A stretch of 64,000 bases of DNA from Beroe forskalii (lineage: Eukaryota > Ctenophora > Nuda > Beroida > Beroidae). A model generated the notes under the pieces. That model searched no databases. It was not told the DNA's origin and saw only the letters and a list, made by a program, of their open reading frames with translations. The translations under genes and the position numbers were made by a program. Shown piece by piece: positions 46,001 to 56,430 of the stretch (within the stretch, counting starts at the first letter, position 1; each line of letters begins with the position of its first letter). The stretch covers positions 372,001-436,000 of the forward strand of contig WFMF01000079.1 in assembly GCA_011033025.1 (NCBI GenBank), written 5' to 3'.

Positions 46001-46180
46001 CTTGTCCATCGATGACGAACCCCTCCGAGCTGCACGCGCCGCCTCATTTGTCGGACCAGCTGACGCAAGCCGCGAAGTGGCTTGCGTCAGCACCGCGCTA
46101 ATTCTCACGAAGGTCTGGCAACGACGACAAGCGTTGTCAAGCTGCGAACGGCTCGGAAGGTTTCATTATCGATGGACAAG
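46001..46180. repeat. 180-bp nested hairpin
   Basis: CTTGTCCATCGATGACGAAC (46001) pairs with TCATTATCGATGGACAAG (ending 46180); CTCCGAGC pairs with GCTCGGAAG; the centre is a perfect 12-bp stem CTGACGCAAGCC/GGCTTGCGTCAG (46060-46090) with a 7-base loop. It lies between the satellite and MITE copy 2. An ORF across it (45984-46199) is a by-product. Confidence 0.75.
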
Positions 46181-46237
46181 CCGTGCCCGACTCAGTTAGG
46201 ACTAAATGACAAATGCTGAGACCTCATGTTCCAGCAA

Positions 46238-46655
46238 CTGTGTACAACTACAACATAGATCAGTTTCGGACCGGAAGTGATGCACGCAGATTTTGACCAT
46301 TTCACTCGTAAAACCATCTGTGAATGTTCAATCTTTCAATCGATACCAAACTTTGCATTGATACATTTCCTGGCATAAGACGATGTCTGTGAAAATTTGA
46401 AGCAATATCATCCGAAAATGACGAAGATGCAGTAGAATTCAGGCAGTTTCGGTCCGAAACTGACTTCATTTTGCAATATATTCGTCTTTCTTGGATAAAA
46501 ATGCTTCAAATTTACACAGACGCCGTCCTATGCCATAAACTGTATCCATGCAAATTTTGGTATCGATATGAGATTCACAAATATGGTTTCTTGGGTGAAA
46601 TGGTCAAACCTGCGCGCAGCACTTTCGATCCGAAACTGATCTATGTTGTGCACAG
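46238..46655. mobile_element. Foldback MITE, copy 2
   Basis: Inverted ends share CAGTTTCGGACCGGAAGTGA-type and ...CGAAACTGATCTATGTTGTGCACAG with copy 1 at 765-1187, including GACCATTTCACTCGTAAAAC and TGAAAATTTGAAGCA. The left tip has a short insertion (TACAACTA) within the TIR, and the flanks CAA/TAA only loosely fit a TWA duplication. 46660-47250 downstream has no supported gene. Confidence 0.7.
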
Positions 46656-47549
46656 TAAGCCCTCAAATTTGCAGCCATGAAGTTTAATTAGATTAGGTCC
46701 GATGAGGGAAAACTCTCGATTCTCCTTTTACTACGAGTGTCCCCTTTGATTATTGCTTGTTTTAGACACCAGAAATGATTGAGTGGATGATTGAGTAGAT
46801 AAAACAAGAGTTGTGATATGAGGCTGTCACATGTTGAATAATATGCTGGTGAGTCTTGAGGTCCAGTTCACCCAATTGTACCCTATTCAGTGAGTGTTAT
46901 ATTATTGAATCAGGAAACAAATATCATGGTAGTTGATAGGTCACACAATCTCCGGTCTAAAAAGGTAGGGCCTCTGCACAGTAATTGGCCTCACGTTTCT
47001 TTCTTACTTCATCTCTCGAGTCTCTGTCCTAACGGCTGACAATTTAAACTGTACTAGCAAGCGCAAAATCTAACTCTAACCCTCACCTTTGAGAGGAGGT
47101 TGAACTTCCGTTCCCCTATCGGCTTCATTGAGAGATCATTTGGCGACGAATACAAATGCCAAGACCCTAATTTGAAAGGTTTTATCGATAGTTTCCCTTT
47201 CAGTCTGATAAATGGAGAAATATACGATGTTCTATACGGGAGTGCCCTCTGGTTACCCTTTGGCCACATGCCCTGAAAACCGCGCGGGATTCCCGAGCGG
47301 AATTCCGTATTCAAAATCCCGGAAAATGGGGTTAGTTGCTACATGCCCAGAATTACGAATTTCAGTGCGCATGGATTCACGGATACTTTTATGGTATAAT
47401 AGTTTAATGGTTTATTAATGAGACCATGTATCTACACAGTTTCCGTTGATGGATCAATACGACAGTACCTAGGTGTTGTGAAACTTATCCATCATTATGT
47501 AAACAGTAGTTGTAGAGTTTGTATAACAATTCTGACCAAAAAAATTACA

Positions 47550-47650
47550 GGGCCCGTAGTTCGTATTTTTTGAGTTGGGTGGCTGGGCGAGCGAAGCAAG
47601 CCCAAGAACAGGGGCAAAGCCCCTAGCTGGGGGTTTAGGCCCCCGGAAAA
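47550..47650 (+). mobile_element. 5' fragment related to the hAT MITE
   Basis: CAGGGCCCGTAGTTCG, then GGCTGGGCGAGCGAAGCAAG and AGGGGCAAAGCCCCT parallel the left end of the 41999-43011 element. No matching right end was found. 47650-48480 is unique sequence; a hairpin GAACTGTCTC...GAGACAGTTC at ~48067-48103 suggests a structured RNA or rRNA-like fragment, but I could not align it from memory. No gene supported. Confidence 0.5.
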
Positions 47651-48559
47651 TCATTATTTTTTATCTAATGCCTCAAAGTGACCAGGTTCTGATGATTCGG
47701 GCACCATACCGTTAAATCAGAACATTGGTGAGATTCCCTGGAACGGAGCTTCGTTGCTGCTCCCGAGGCCGTAGTCTGTAGATTAGCTTGCTAATACTAC
47801 AGCGATGGTGCGTTAAGACCAAGCAACAAGTAGGCTGCCAACTTATGCTCTTGGGTATAAGAACAATGTGCAACCTAACAGACTAGCGCTGTATCAACCA
47901 TTAGTCTTTCTCTTATTAAAGTCAATAGTTCTTTTGTGCTTTCAGCCGGATGAGAACTAAAAAAATCCTCAGATCTACCAGTGAGGTTCCAGTCTCTTAA
48001 AGCTTTCAGCCGTTGTGTACTTTCTCTCTTAAAATGCAAACTGATCCATAAACCCTAGAGATCAGGAACTGTCTCGAACGTTAACCGTGTATAGAGACAG
48101 TTCACCCGGCCTCTTCCCGAAAGGGAAAAAGGACCGGTTAACCCAATACCCGGGATAATCCTTTTCAACCAAATCATACAAAGTAACTAACAACAAAAAG
48201 ACGACGATAATCAAGTTTAATCAAGACAATAATGGAAGGAGAGCAGGAGGGTCCTGACATTTTGATAATCTACCACTTAACATGAAACCCGTACCACTGT
48301 TTTTAATTACCTGATACCGAAGGCAACCCAGCTCATGCCATCAAAACTTCACTTACCTTTATGACTTTTTGACTGACCCATGGCAATGTGGACAGAGAGA
48401 GTAAATCTATTTTTCTGTGCTTTGGACAGAGATATAGTTGACTCAAACTGTAGTGTGCAGCAGTAAAGGCGGCTTGTCTGGCCTAACACCCGGACCCCAT
48501 TGCTCAGTGAAGTTCACCAAGCCAATGTCACTGAAATGCTGTTCCCAATAAAGCCAGAG

Positions 48560-48700
48560 CACCCAGTGGGTACCAGTGGCAACTTGCCGTCGCTATAAGT
48601 GGTGTCCCGTGGCCCCAGTGCTGGCAGTGCCCTTAAGGGTACTGTCCCCCTTACTTCCGAGTTTGGGGAACCTACAATACAATACAATACTACAATACAA
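48560..48700 (+). mobile_element. Possible non-LTR 3' end with (TACAA)n tail
   Basis: TTCCGAGTTTGGGGAACC is followed by TACAATACAATACAATAC at 48673-48691. Pentanucleotide tails after a short 3' UTR occur in CR1/L2-like LINEs and their SINEs; assignment is inference. Confidence 0.35.
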
Positions 48701-48814
48701 TGCCTCAAAGTGATTATCGGACTATACTTCAGCTGCATTTATAATTGGCGCCGTGCTCGGCCAACCCACTGCCTAGTGCCTATCACGTGCTCTCCTTTGA
48801 GTAAGATAACAAAT

Positions 48815-48874
48815 AAACCAATCAGACGGTTGATCTAACGTTAGGAACGTCACATTCAACCGTCTGATTGGTTT
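48815..48874. repeat. 60-bp inverted repeat with perfect 19-bp arms
   Basis: AAACCAATCAGACGGTTGA at 48815-48833 and its exact complement at 48856-48874, loop 22 bases including TAACGTTA. Could be a tiny foldback or transcription-factor dyad; each arm includes a CCAAT box. 48875-49310 downstream shows no supported gene. Confidence 0.85.
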
Positions 48875-49311
48875 AATGGGTATTGAGTCATAATAGTCGA
48901 GTTTTCGAGTCAATTCATGTACCCTGACTCGAAGACTTGACTCGACTTTTGGACTAAACCACTTGACTGGCCAACCAAACGTGATAATCATGATCAGTGA
49001 TAGTAGTCTTAGTAGAGTGGCCAAGGTCAGTTTAATCAACCAGGCCAGTGGCAGCCATGCAGATCATAGATACTTCCCTATACACAAGGCTAAGCTATAA
49101 GGCCAAGAGTGTGAACTCCTGGGTGGACACGCCACCCGACTTCCGGGCATATCCTGGGCTGAGAGCAGTTCGCCAATCCAGGACCCCACAGGACCGGCGA
49201 GCGGCCAACGCCCGGTGATCACTCACCTTAATTTGACCAGGCCACCCGACTCGAATCGGCCATTCAACGAATCGACTCTGCCGATCGATTGATCGAATCA
49301 ATCCGGACAAT

Positions 49312-50600
49312 GTCAGCGATACGTCAGATGTGTGTCAGTTGTACGTCAGACTGGTGTCAGTGATAAGTCAGAATGGAATTGGCAATATGTCAGGCTGGTG
49401 TCAGTGATACGTCAGACTGGTATCAGTGACACGACAGACTGGTGTCAGTGACACGACAGACTGGTGTCAATGAAACTTCAAACTGGTGTCAGTGATTCAG
49501 TGATACTACAGACTAGTGTCAGTGATAAGTCAGACTGGTGTCAGTGATACATCAGACTGGTGTTAAGTGGATCACTGACACCAATCGAACATATCGCTGA
49601 CATATGTGACACCAGTCTAACGTATCACTGACACCAGTCAAACGTTTCACTGACACCAGTCTAAAGTATCACTGACATCGGTCTGACGCATCACTGATAA
49701 CAGCCTGACGTATAACTGACAGTGACACCAGCCTGACGTATCATGGACACCAGTCTGAGGTATCACTGACACCATTCTGTATTATCACGGACACCAGTGT
49801 GACGTATCACTGATGAACGTCTGGCGTATCACTGACAGCAGTCTGGAGTATCAATGACATCAGTGTGACGTACCACTGACGTCTGACACCAGTCTGACGT
49901 ACCACTGACGTCTGACACCAGTCTGACGTATCACTGACAAAAGTCTGAGGTATCACTGACAGTGACACCAGTCTGACGTTTCATTGACACAATTTTGATG
50001 TATCGCTGACACCAACCTGACGTACCAATGACAATAGTACGTCAGGTTGTTCTCATTGATACCTGACGTACGACTGGTCGACTGACAGTGGTACGTCAGG
50101 TTGGTGTCATTGGTACGTCAGGTTGGTGTCAGTGATACATCAAACTAGTGTCAGTGATACGCCAGACTGTTGTGACTGTCAGTGATACGTCAGACTGTTG
50201 TCAGTGATACTACAAACTGGTGTCAGTGATAAGTCAGACTGGTGTCAGTCATACGTCAGACTGAACACTGGTGTCAGTGATACGTCAGCCTGTGTCAGTC
50301 ATACACCAGACTGCTGTCAGTCATACGCTAGAATTTCATTAGTGATACGTCACACTGGTATCAGTGATACGTCAGACAAGTGTCAGTGATACGTTAGACT
50401 GGAGTCACAAGTCACAACGCGTACTTGCGCACAAAGTACTGACACTGTCAGCTATACGTTAGACTGGTGTCAGTGGTAGGTCAGACTAGTGTCTGTCAGT
50501 GATACGTTAGACTGGTGTCCGCGATACGCTAGACTGGTGTCAGAGATACGTCAGACTGGTGTCACGTATGTCAGCGATACCTACGTCAGATTGGTTTCAG
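49312..50600. repeat. 21-bp satellite GTCAGTGATACGTCAGACTG with two strand switches
   Basis: Plus orientation (TGGTGTCAGTGATACGTCAG) from ~49312 to ~49562, reversed (CTGACGTATCACTGACACCA) from ~49570 to ~50034, then plus orientation again to ~50600. The second switch centres on AATGACAATAGTACGTCAGG at ~50029-50046. ORF 50198-50389 is repeat-derived. 50601-50960 downstream shows nothing named. Confidence 0.9.
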
Positions 50601-50974
50601 ATATACGTCATGACCTACCTATGGTCCCATAACCTGCCTATGGGCCCATAACGGTATAACCTGCCTATGGGCTTTTATGAATTATGTAGGGGTCTATAAT
50701 TGGTAGTTAATGGCTAAATAGTAATGCTAACAGTAGCATCAGCACGTATGCATCGAAATTGATCCTTGCATTCTCAAAATTTCTCACTAAAAATTCCTCC
50801 ATTCAAAGTCACAGATTCTCAGTGCCCAAACGTGAACCATTGCCTCATTGTATTGTCAGCAAGAGAAGCTAGCACCAAAGTGTATTCCAGTGTTTGTGTA
50901 GGCAACTAATTATAATGTAATGTGATAATAGGTTGATCGTGTAATGGTATAATCATCGGAAACCATTGGACTTC

Positions 50975-51150
50975 CTAGTAAATTCCGCGGAATTCCGTTC
51001 AGAATCTCGAATCTCGTGTTCCAAAACACGAGATTCGGAATTCGGAATTTGACCGGTTTTTTGCTCGGGAATCCCGAAAAATCGCAGTTTGGCACCAAAA
51101 TGAGGGATTCCCGAACTTCAAAATGCGGGAATCCCGGGCATGTGGCCTTA
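50975..51150. repeat. Palindromic GGAATTCCG/CGGGAATCCCG cluster, partner of 47258-47330
   Basis: Contains AATCTCGTGTTCCAAAACAC continuing to GAGATT (perfect stem), AATTCCGCGGAATT, and GCGGGAATCCCGGGCATGTG followed by GCC. GGCCACATGCCC and CGGGATTCCCGAGCGGAATT occur inverted at 47260-47305, so the two may be ends of a ~3.9-kb block. Region 51353-51655 has no supported gene. Confidence 0.5.
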
Positions 51151-52264
51151 GTGTTAAGGTTTTGTGTATAGGGGAACACTAGGTTCTTTGATCAATGACA
51201 ATTATACCAATTATAGATAAACCAATTAGATGGGGATAGCGGTCAAAATGACCTCCATCCCCACTGCCCGCTATCCCCAATTTATGAGGTGGGGATTCCG
51301 GATTGTGGGGATTCCGGGCATTGGGGATTCTGGTCATTGGGGATTCCGGTAGGGAACCATAATTTTGTCTCGCGTAATGATAAAATTTTGAACTCTAAAA
51401 TCAAAATTCTTGATAAGAATGATTTTTGACTTCCATATGATGTGTTATTGTTAGATGTCCTTCATAACAAAACAAGTCCTCTGGGTGAATAAGTTTATGA
51501 AAAATTCCAATATTTTGCCTGTTTTGGTCATTTTTGCAAAATTTTTGAAGAAGGTGAAAAAGCTCACTAGAAGGCAAAACTTGGATGAAATCCATCTCTT
51601 ATCAACCAATTTGCATGGTTATAACAAAAAAAGAGTTGGTGTCCATGAAATATCCTTTGGAAATCAGGGGGGGTCCACCGGCCAACGGCCAACCGTCTTA
51701 AAAATTTGCCATTTCGGCCAATTGGCCGTTGGCCGGTTGGCCGTTTTTTTCGTTTTTTACCCCTGCTTTCGGCCAGAAGCATCTTAGATGAAAGTTGTGA
51801 GAGAAAAAGTTGTTACAATTTCTATAACCGACATTTTCCTGCTAATTTGATTGGTGGGGGTGTCAAATGTGTCAATTGAGGTCGTTGAAACAATCAAACT
51901 TTGCCCTTATGCTTGAAGAAGGCTCAAGCTCCATAAATTTTATAAAATGTTGTTTTGAATGTTGCCAAAATCAAAGAAAGTAAGAATTTTGAAAGTTGCT
52001 ATTGGTATTTTGGTGTGCTTAGCTGTTGACTGTTGAGGGTACATCTGGTCATTGACACGTGATGACTGAAGAGTCATGATAAGACATGATAAGGCAAATT
52101 GAAATTTTAAGTGTTTTATATGTTCAAAATCACTCATGACAAGTCTCGAAACAATGATCAGAAAGTTTTCAGTAGGGTTTTACCAGGGGTCAGCATGGCA
52201 GGGGTTCAGCAGGCCAGCAGTGAGCAGGGGTTCAATAGGGAGTCACCAGGGTGATAGTGGGGTC

Positions 52265-53244
52265 AGTAAATATAAAGTCGTGAATATACATCAAAAACGG
52301 TCTCACTAAATTCAATTAACCTCTTAGTCACGTGACTGATGACGTATGTGTACCACGTGACAAGCATTACCCACCCCTGGCCCCTTATCTTGATCACGTG
52401 ACCTATTCTTATCACATGACCGCATCGAGAATCACATCATGATCACGTAACGAGCACTGTCGGTTCTTATCAGTGACAAATCAGATCACGTGATTTCCTG
52501 CTTGGGGAAAAAGGGTCATGTGTCCATACACTCACACTTGTAACCCTACACTCAACCCCTGCGAAGCAGGGGTTGAGTCTGGGGCGCCAACGTCATAATC
52601 ATGTAACAGAGAGGGTAATTGATGATCGTTTGAGATTGTAGGATTTTACGTCACCATCATGAAGATTTAGTGCAATACCACAGCCAATCAGGGTAAACAT
52701 TAATTGTAGACGGTGACATGATCATAAATCATTACGAAAATCAATTTTTGGGGCACAGTCATTATAATGTGTTTAAGTGTGGAATTGATGCTGACAGCCA
52801 TTCATTATCATGAAAAGTGTGTACAATCAAGCTTCACCACCATATTTAAATTCTGGGCAGGATATTTGAAAATGCTTCCCAGAAAACATTAAATTCCAAG
52901 AATTTTTAATTACTTCCTTTGAGAGCATAGGATACTTTTAACGTTATCATCTTGAAGTGCAGTATACATTTAATGATTGAGTGTAACACGACAGCCAATC
53001 AGAGCCCCCTGTTAGCATGACGTGTTGTCAGTGACATGACCAATTACACATAAAGGTGAGGTGTGGCTACTCTTAACATGGCTCATTTGTCATAATTACA
53101 TTTGTTTTTGGATGGAATAGCAATCACAACCAAATATTTTTTTTTGATTGAGAGATATAAAACCAACTTTTGTCACACCTCATTGTCTAATTGGTGGACC
53201 CTGCAGAACATTTAGACCAATGGCCATTGTTGCCAAGGTCACTG
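52265..53244 (+). repeat. Left TIR of the miniature Polinton
   Basis: Pairs with 56431-57397. Rich in CACGTGA/TCACGTGAC words (52329, 52354, 52394, 52484) and in CCAATCAG motifs, which may be promoter sites. Carries the hairpin CTCAACCCCTGC/GCAGGGGTTGAG at 52551-52577. The ORF 53148-53342 at its inner edge has no domain. Confidence 0.9.
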
Positions 53245-53415
53245 GTCATGTTGAAAGCTGTCTTGACACATTTGAGGACCGATTTTTACCCATTTTTCAC
53301 CTCAAAATGTTAATTACGTTTTATTTGTACTTATACTCATAATTTTGAGATGATACTTCATGACACTATTACACAGTGGTTAAAATGTCTTATGATACCA
53401 ATTTTAGGTCTGTAT

Positions 53416-54361
53416 CTCAACCACTGTGGAGCCAGTGACTAGAATTAACCAGGTTTTTGTTCACGGGATTCCAGAGAGCAGCATTAGGTTAAACATAATT
53501 TTTCAAATTGATTCACCTCTGGAAATGCATTGAGAACATACTTCACCCTGGTTGAGTAACTTTGGTTACTCAACTGATGTGGAGCATCCTTATGAATGAA
53601 AGGCGATTTTTAAATGTCCACAGAATCAAAAGTTAAGTGAATAGAGATGTCAAACCTTTGTTAAAAACTAAAACAAATATGTATGATTACAATTTTGAAT
53701 GATTGAAATGTGTAACAGTCCTCAACCAGCGTGGAGCTGCATTCTAATAAACAGAATGCTAATGGAAAGTGCTTCAAGTTCAATTTAAGTTGCATTTTTC
53801 AACCAGAGAGGGTCTTTGATCACTATGGCAGTCCAGACATAGATAGAAAGTAAGTCATGTGACTCCTTATAGGTATCCTCAACCAATGTGGAGCCTTTTA
53901 TTCACAAGTGAAGATGTACAAACCTATCGTCTCTTTCTAAGAAGAGGTGTGTCTGTTAAAGGTTTTAAATCAAACATAAAATATGATTCATTGATACTTT
54001 ACATTAGACCAGCTCTGATGTGTCCTTACTCAACCATGTGGAGACAATTGCGGCGAATTGATCATCTATAATCCAGCTTCAATATACAATTTTTTACTAC
54101 TACTGTATTTAGAACAACAGGAATGATCCAGAGATGTTTTGTACTGCTGTTTGAAAACATGTGAGTTGAATGGCATAAACTCAACCAGTGTGGAGCTTGC
54201 CGTCATGCAAGTCTGGGACATGATTTGTAACCTACTGGGCTAACGTGATATGTAAGAGTTTTTGGGTGATTTAGTGATGATGTGATTCGTTGACGTAATC
54301 ACAAAATCTTGTCGTTTTGTTTTGTCTGTGGCATATCATAAAAAACTCAACCAAGTGGAGC
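53416..54361 (+). promoter_or_regulatory. Seven 17-bp dyad boxes at ~153-bp spacing
   Basis: Consensus CTCAACCANTGTGGAGC at 53416, 53569, 53721, 53878, 54029, 54180 and 54346; intervals 153, 152, 157, 151, 151, 166. Boxes 5 and 7 lack one base. The box is an imperfect dyad (CTCaaCCA against TGTGGAG). The ~135-bp spacers look unrelated by eye apart from ATGTG-type words 10-25 bases before some boxes. One box is preceded by the perfect hairpin GTTGAGTAAC/GTTACTCAAC (53551-53574). Could be an iteron-like or nucleosome-phased binding array, or a highly decayed satellite in which only the box is constrained. Confidence 0.7.
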
Positions 54362-54469
54362 AGTCTCTAAAATATCTAAATAACTATATCTAATTACCTG
54401 CTGCAAAATCAATTAGGTACTGTTTCTGTTATTTTGTTGCATGAGTTTTTATGTGTGACTTGTTTGCGG

Positions 54470-54716
54470 TGATACCATTTTATTGCACAGTGTTTAATCA
54501 TTTCCATACCCAGTGATATCATTTTAATACCCAGTGATATCATTTTTATTACCCAGTGATATCATTTTAGTACCCAGTGATATCATTTTAGTACCCAGTG
54601 ATATCATTTTATTACCCAGTGACATCATTTTATTACCTGGTGATATCATTTTAGTACCCAGTGATATCATTTTATTACCCAGTGATATCATTTTATTACA
54701 CAGTGTCATCATTTAT
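54470..54716 (+). repeat. GATATC array, left (21-bp units)
   Basis: About eleven units of ACCCAGTGATATCATTTTAT, starting with the variant CGGTGATACCATTTTATTGC. Inverted relative to 55995-56205. GATATC is a perfect palindrome in each unit. ORFs on both strands are repeat-derived. 54717-54893 to the gene is unique. Confidence 0.9.
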
Positions 54717-54893
54717 ATACCAAAGAATATATCAAAAAGTGTCATTGATTGAAAATAAGGTTTAGATGAAGAATGTCACTATTTAATCTGGAGTTGTGTT
54801 GAGAAACACACTTTTATACACCAACATCCGACACAATAGCTGTTACAACAACTATCGGGATCCACTATTTAAAATGATAGTCAAGGTTTCATT

Positions 54894-55898
54894 CTAATCA
54901 TCAAGATTTTGGCCCTGGGTAACCTTATCAACTTTTTTCAAGATTGATTTCAACATCTTAATGTTTTCATTGATTAGTCTAGATACTATGAGTAAATTTT
55001 CATTTGTTAGTAAGCATTCTTTAAATTTCAATTCTTCTTCTGTTAACACCCAAGAAGCCGTTAATCCATTTTTCTTGAAAAGACTGTCTAAATTGTTGAA
55101 GTAGTCATGTTTTAGCTGATGGCAGAAAAATAGATCAAAGCACTCCTTGTCATCAGAACAGGTTTTTTCCAACAAATGCTCAATAGAGTGTAGACTCCCC
55201 TTAATCTTCTTTAAGCACTTGAAGTTATCCAAAGAATCCATTGAGTTTCGTTTACGTTTTGTATTCTTATCCATTACATTACTCTCATTACCCTTGTGAT
55301 CCGTTGATTTATCATGACCATTTTCATCACTGTCAGTTTCATCTGAATTTGTTCCATCATCAGATTCACTTTCGTCAGTTGAATCATTTGATTTACTTTC
55401 ATCATTAATTTCACCATCTCCTTGATCATCATCACTAGCTGGTAATTTTCCAACATCATGTTCATCATCAGATTCGCTTCTTTCATCATCAGCAGATTCT
55501 CTGTCATCATTTGAATCACCTCCATTCTCGTTGTTATGATGACTTAAGTTTATGGAGCTATTATTAGAATCCCTTCCACTATCTTTTCCGTTACCTGTAA
55601 TTATTGATTCATAATGTGAGATAATAGTGATGAATGTTAAAATCTAGGGGTTATAACATTGCTCGTACAGTTTAAAAGTTTAAATTGACATTTTATTTCA
55701 AATCTCTATCCCTAGACCCCTCTTTTGGAACCTGACGTACAATTGAGCATCAACATTACCTGAGCTGAGAGAGATTGTGTCAAATACATCATCCTTGTTT
55801 TTATGAAATTTATAACGATGAGTAGCAAGGCTTTTTGAATTCCGAAATGTTTTGTAACATGTTTCACATTGAGTTTCAGACATCATGATAAGATACAA
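54894..55898 (-). CDS. C2H2 zinc-finger protein of the miniature Polinton (two exons)
   Basis: Exon 1 is 55898-55760 and exon 2 is 55594-54894, separated by a 165-bp GT-AG intron (donor TCAG before GTAATG, acceptor ATTACAG before GTAACGG). The phase-1 junction keeps the frame, giving about 279 residues. N-terminus: a single C2H2 finger CETCYKTFRNSKSLATHRYK ending in H. Middle (~50-150): acidic, Asp/Ser/Asn-rich and disordered. Then a basic patch KRKRNS, a likely nuclear localisation signal, and a C-terminal helical region with Leu/Ile/Lys heptads. It could bind the element's DNA, for example the boxes or arrays nearby, but that is inference. Single-finger proteins of this style are known in Polinton-type elements as I recall; unverified. 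Upstream Met alternatives exist (MYLIMM). Confidence 0.65.
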
Positions 55899-55994
55899 AA
55901 CGAAATTAATAGAATGATACTTTGTTGTGAGAATACTTGATAGTCTATATTTTTGTGCTTTTATACCAATTATTCGTATTTTTCTGTCAAAATG

Positions 55995-56205
55995 ATGTGT
56001 AATAAAATGGTATCACCGGGTACCAAAATGATATCACTGGGTAATAAAAATGATATCACTGGATATTAAAATGATATCACTGGGTATGGAAATGATTAAA
56101 CACTGTGTAATAAAATGGTATCACCGGGTACCAAAATGATATCACTGGGTAATAAAAATGATATCACTGGGTATTAAAATGATATCACTGGGTATGGAAA
56201 TAATA
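55995..56205 (-). repeat. GATATC array, right (two 107-bp blocks)
   Basis: Two successive copies of a block starting AATAAAATGGTATCACCGGG (~55999 and ~56108), each with three GATATCACTGGGTA units and CATACC-type ends. They are inverted with respect to 54470-54716, making an inner inverted repeat that brackets the zinc-finger gene. Confidence 0.9.
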
Positions 56206-56430
56206 TACCTATCCATTAAAACACGTCGATCTGGTAAAGGATAGTTGGATGTTGTTTAGTTGAGATTTTTTGGTGATCTATGGGTCTTTTCCTGACATAG
56301 TGTTACTGGGTAAGTTTTTGCCACAGTCACGTGACTTTTGAAAAAATGGGTGTCTAATCAGTGACTCCTGCAGAAGATATACACTAACAGCCATTACGGC
56401 AGGGGGTACTAACAGCTCATCTTGCTGGTA

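Noticed and set aside
47650-48200. Nuclear copy of mitochondrial rRNA
   Set aside because: Hairpin words such as GAACTGTCTC...GAGACAGTTC looked rRNA-like, but I could not match a conserved LSU or SSU block with confidence.
53416-54361. CRISPR array
   Set aside because: Regular short repeats with unique spacers superficially fit, but repeats are imperfect 16-17 bp, spacers ~135 bp, the genome is animal and no cas genes exist.
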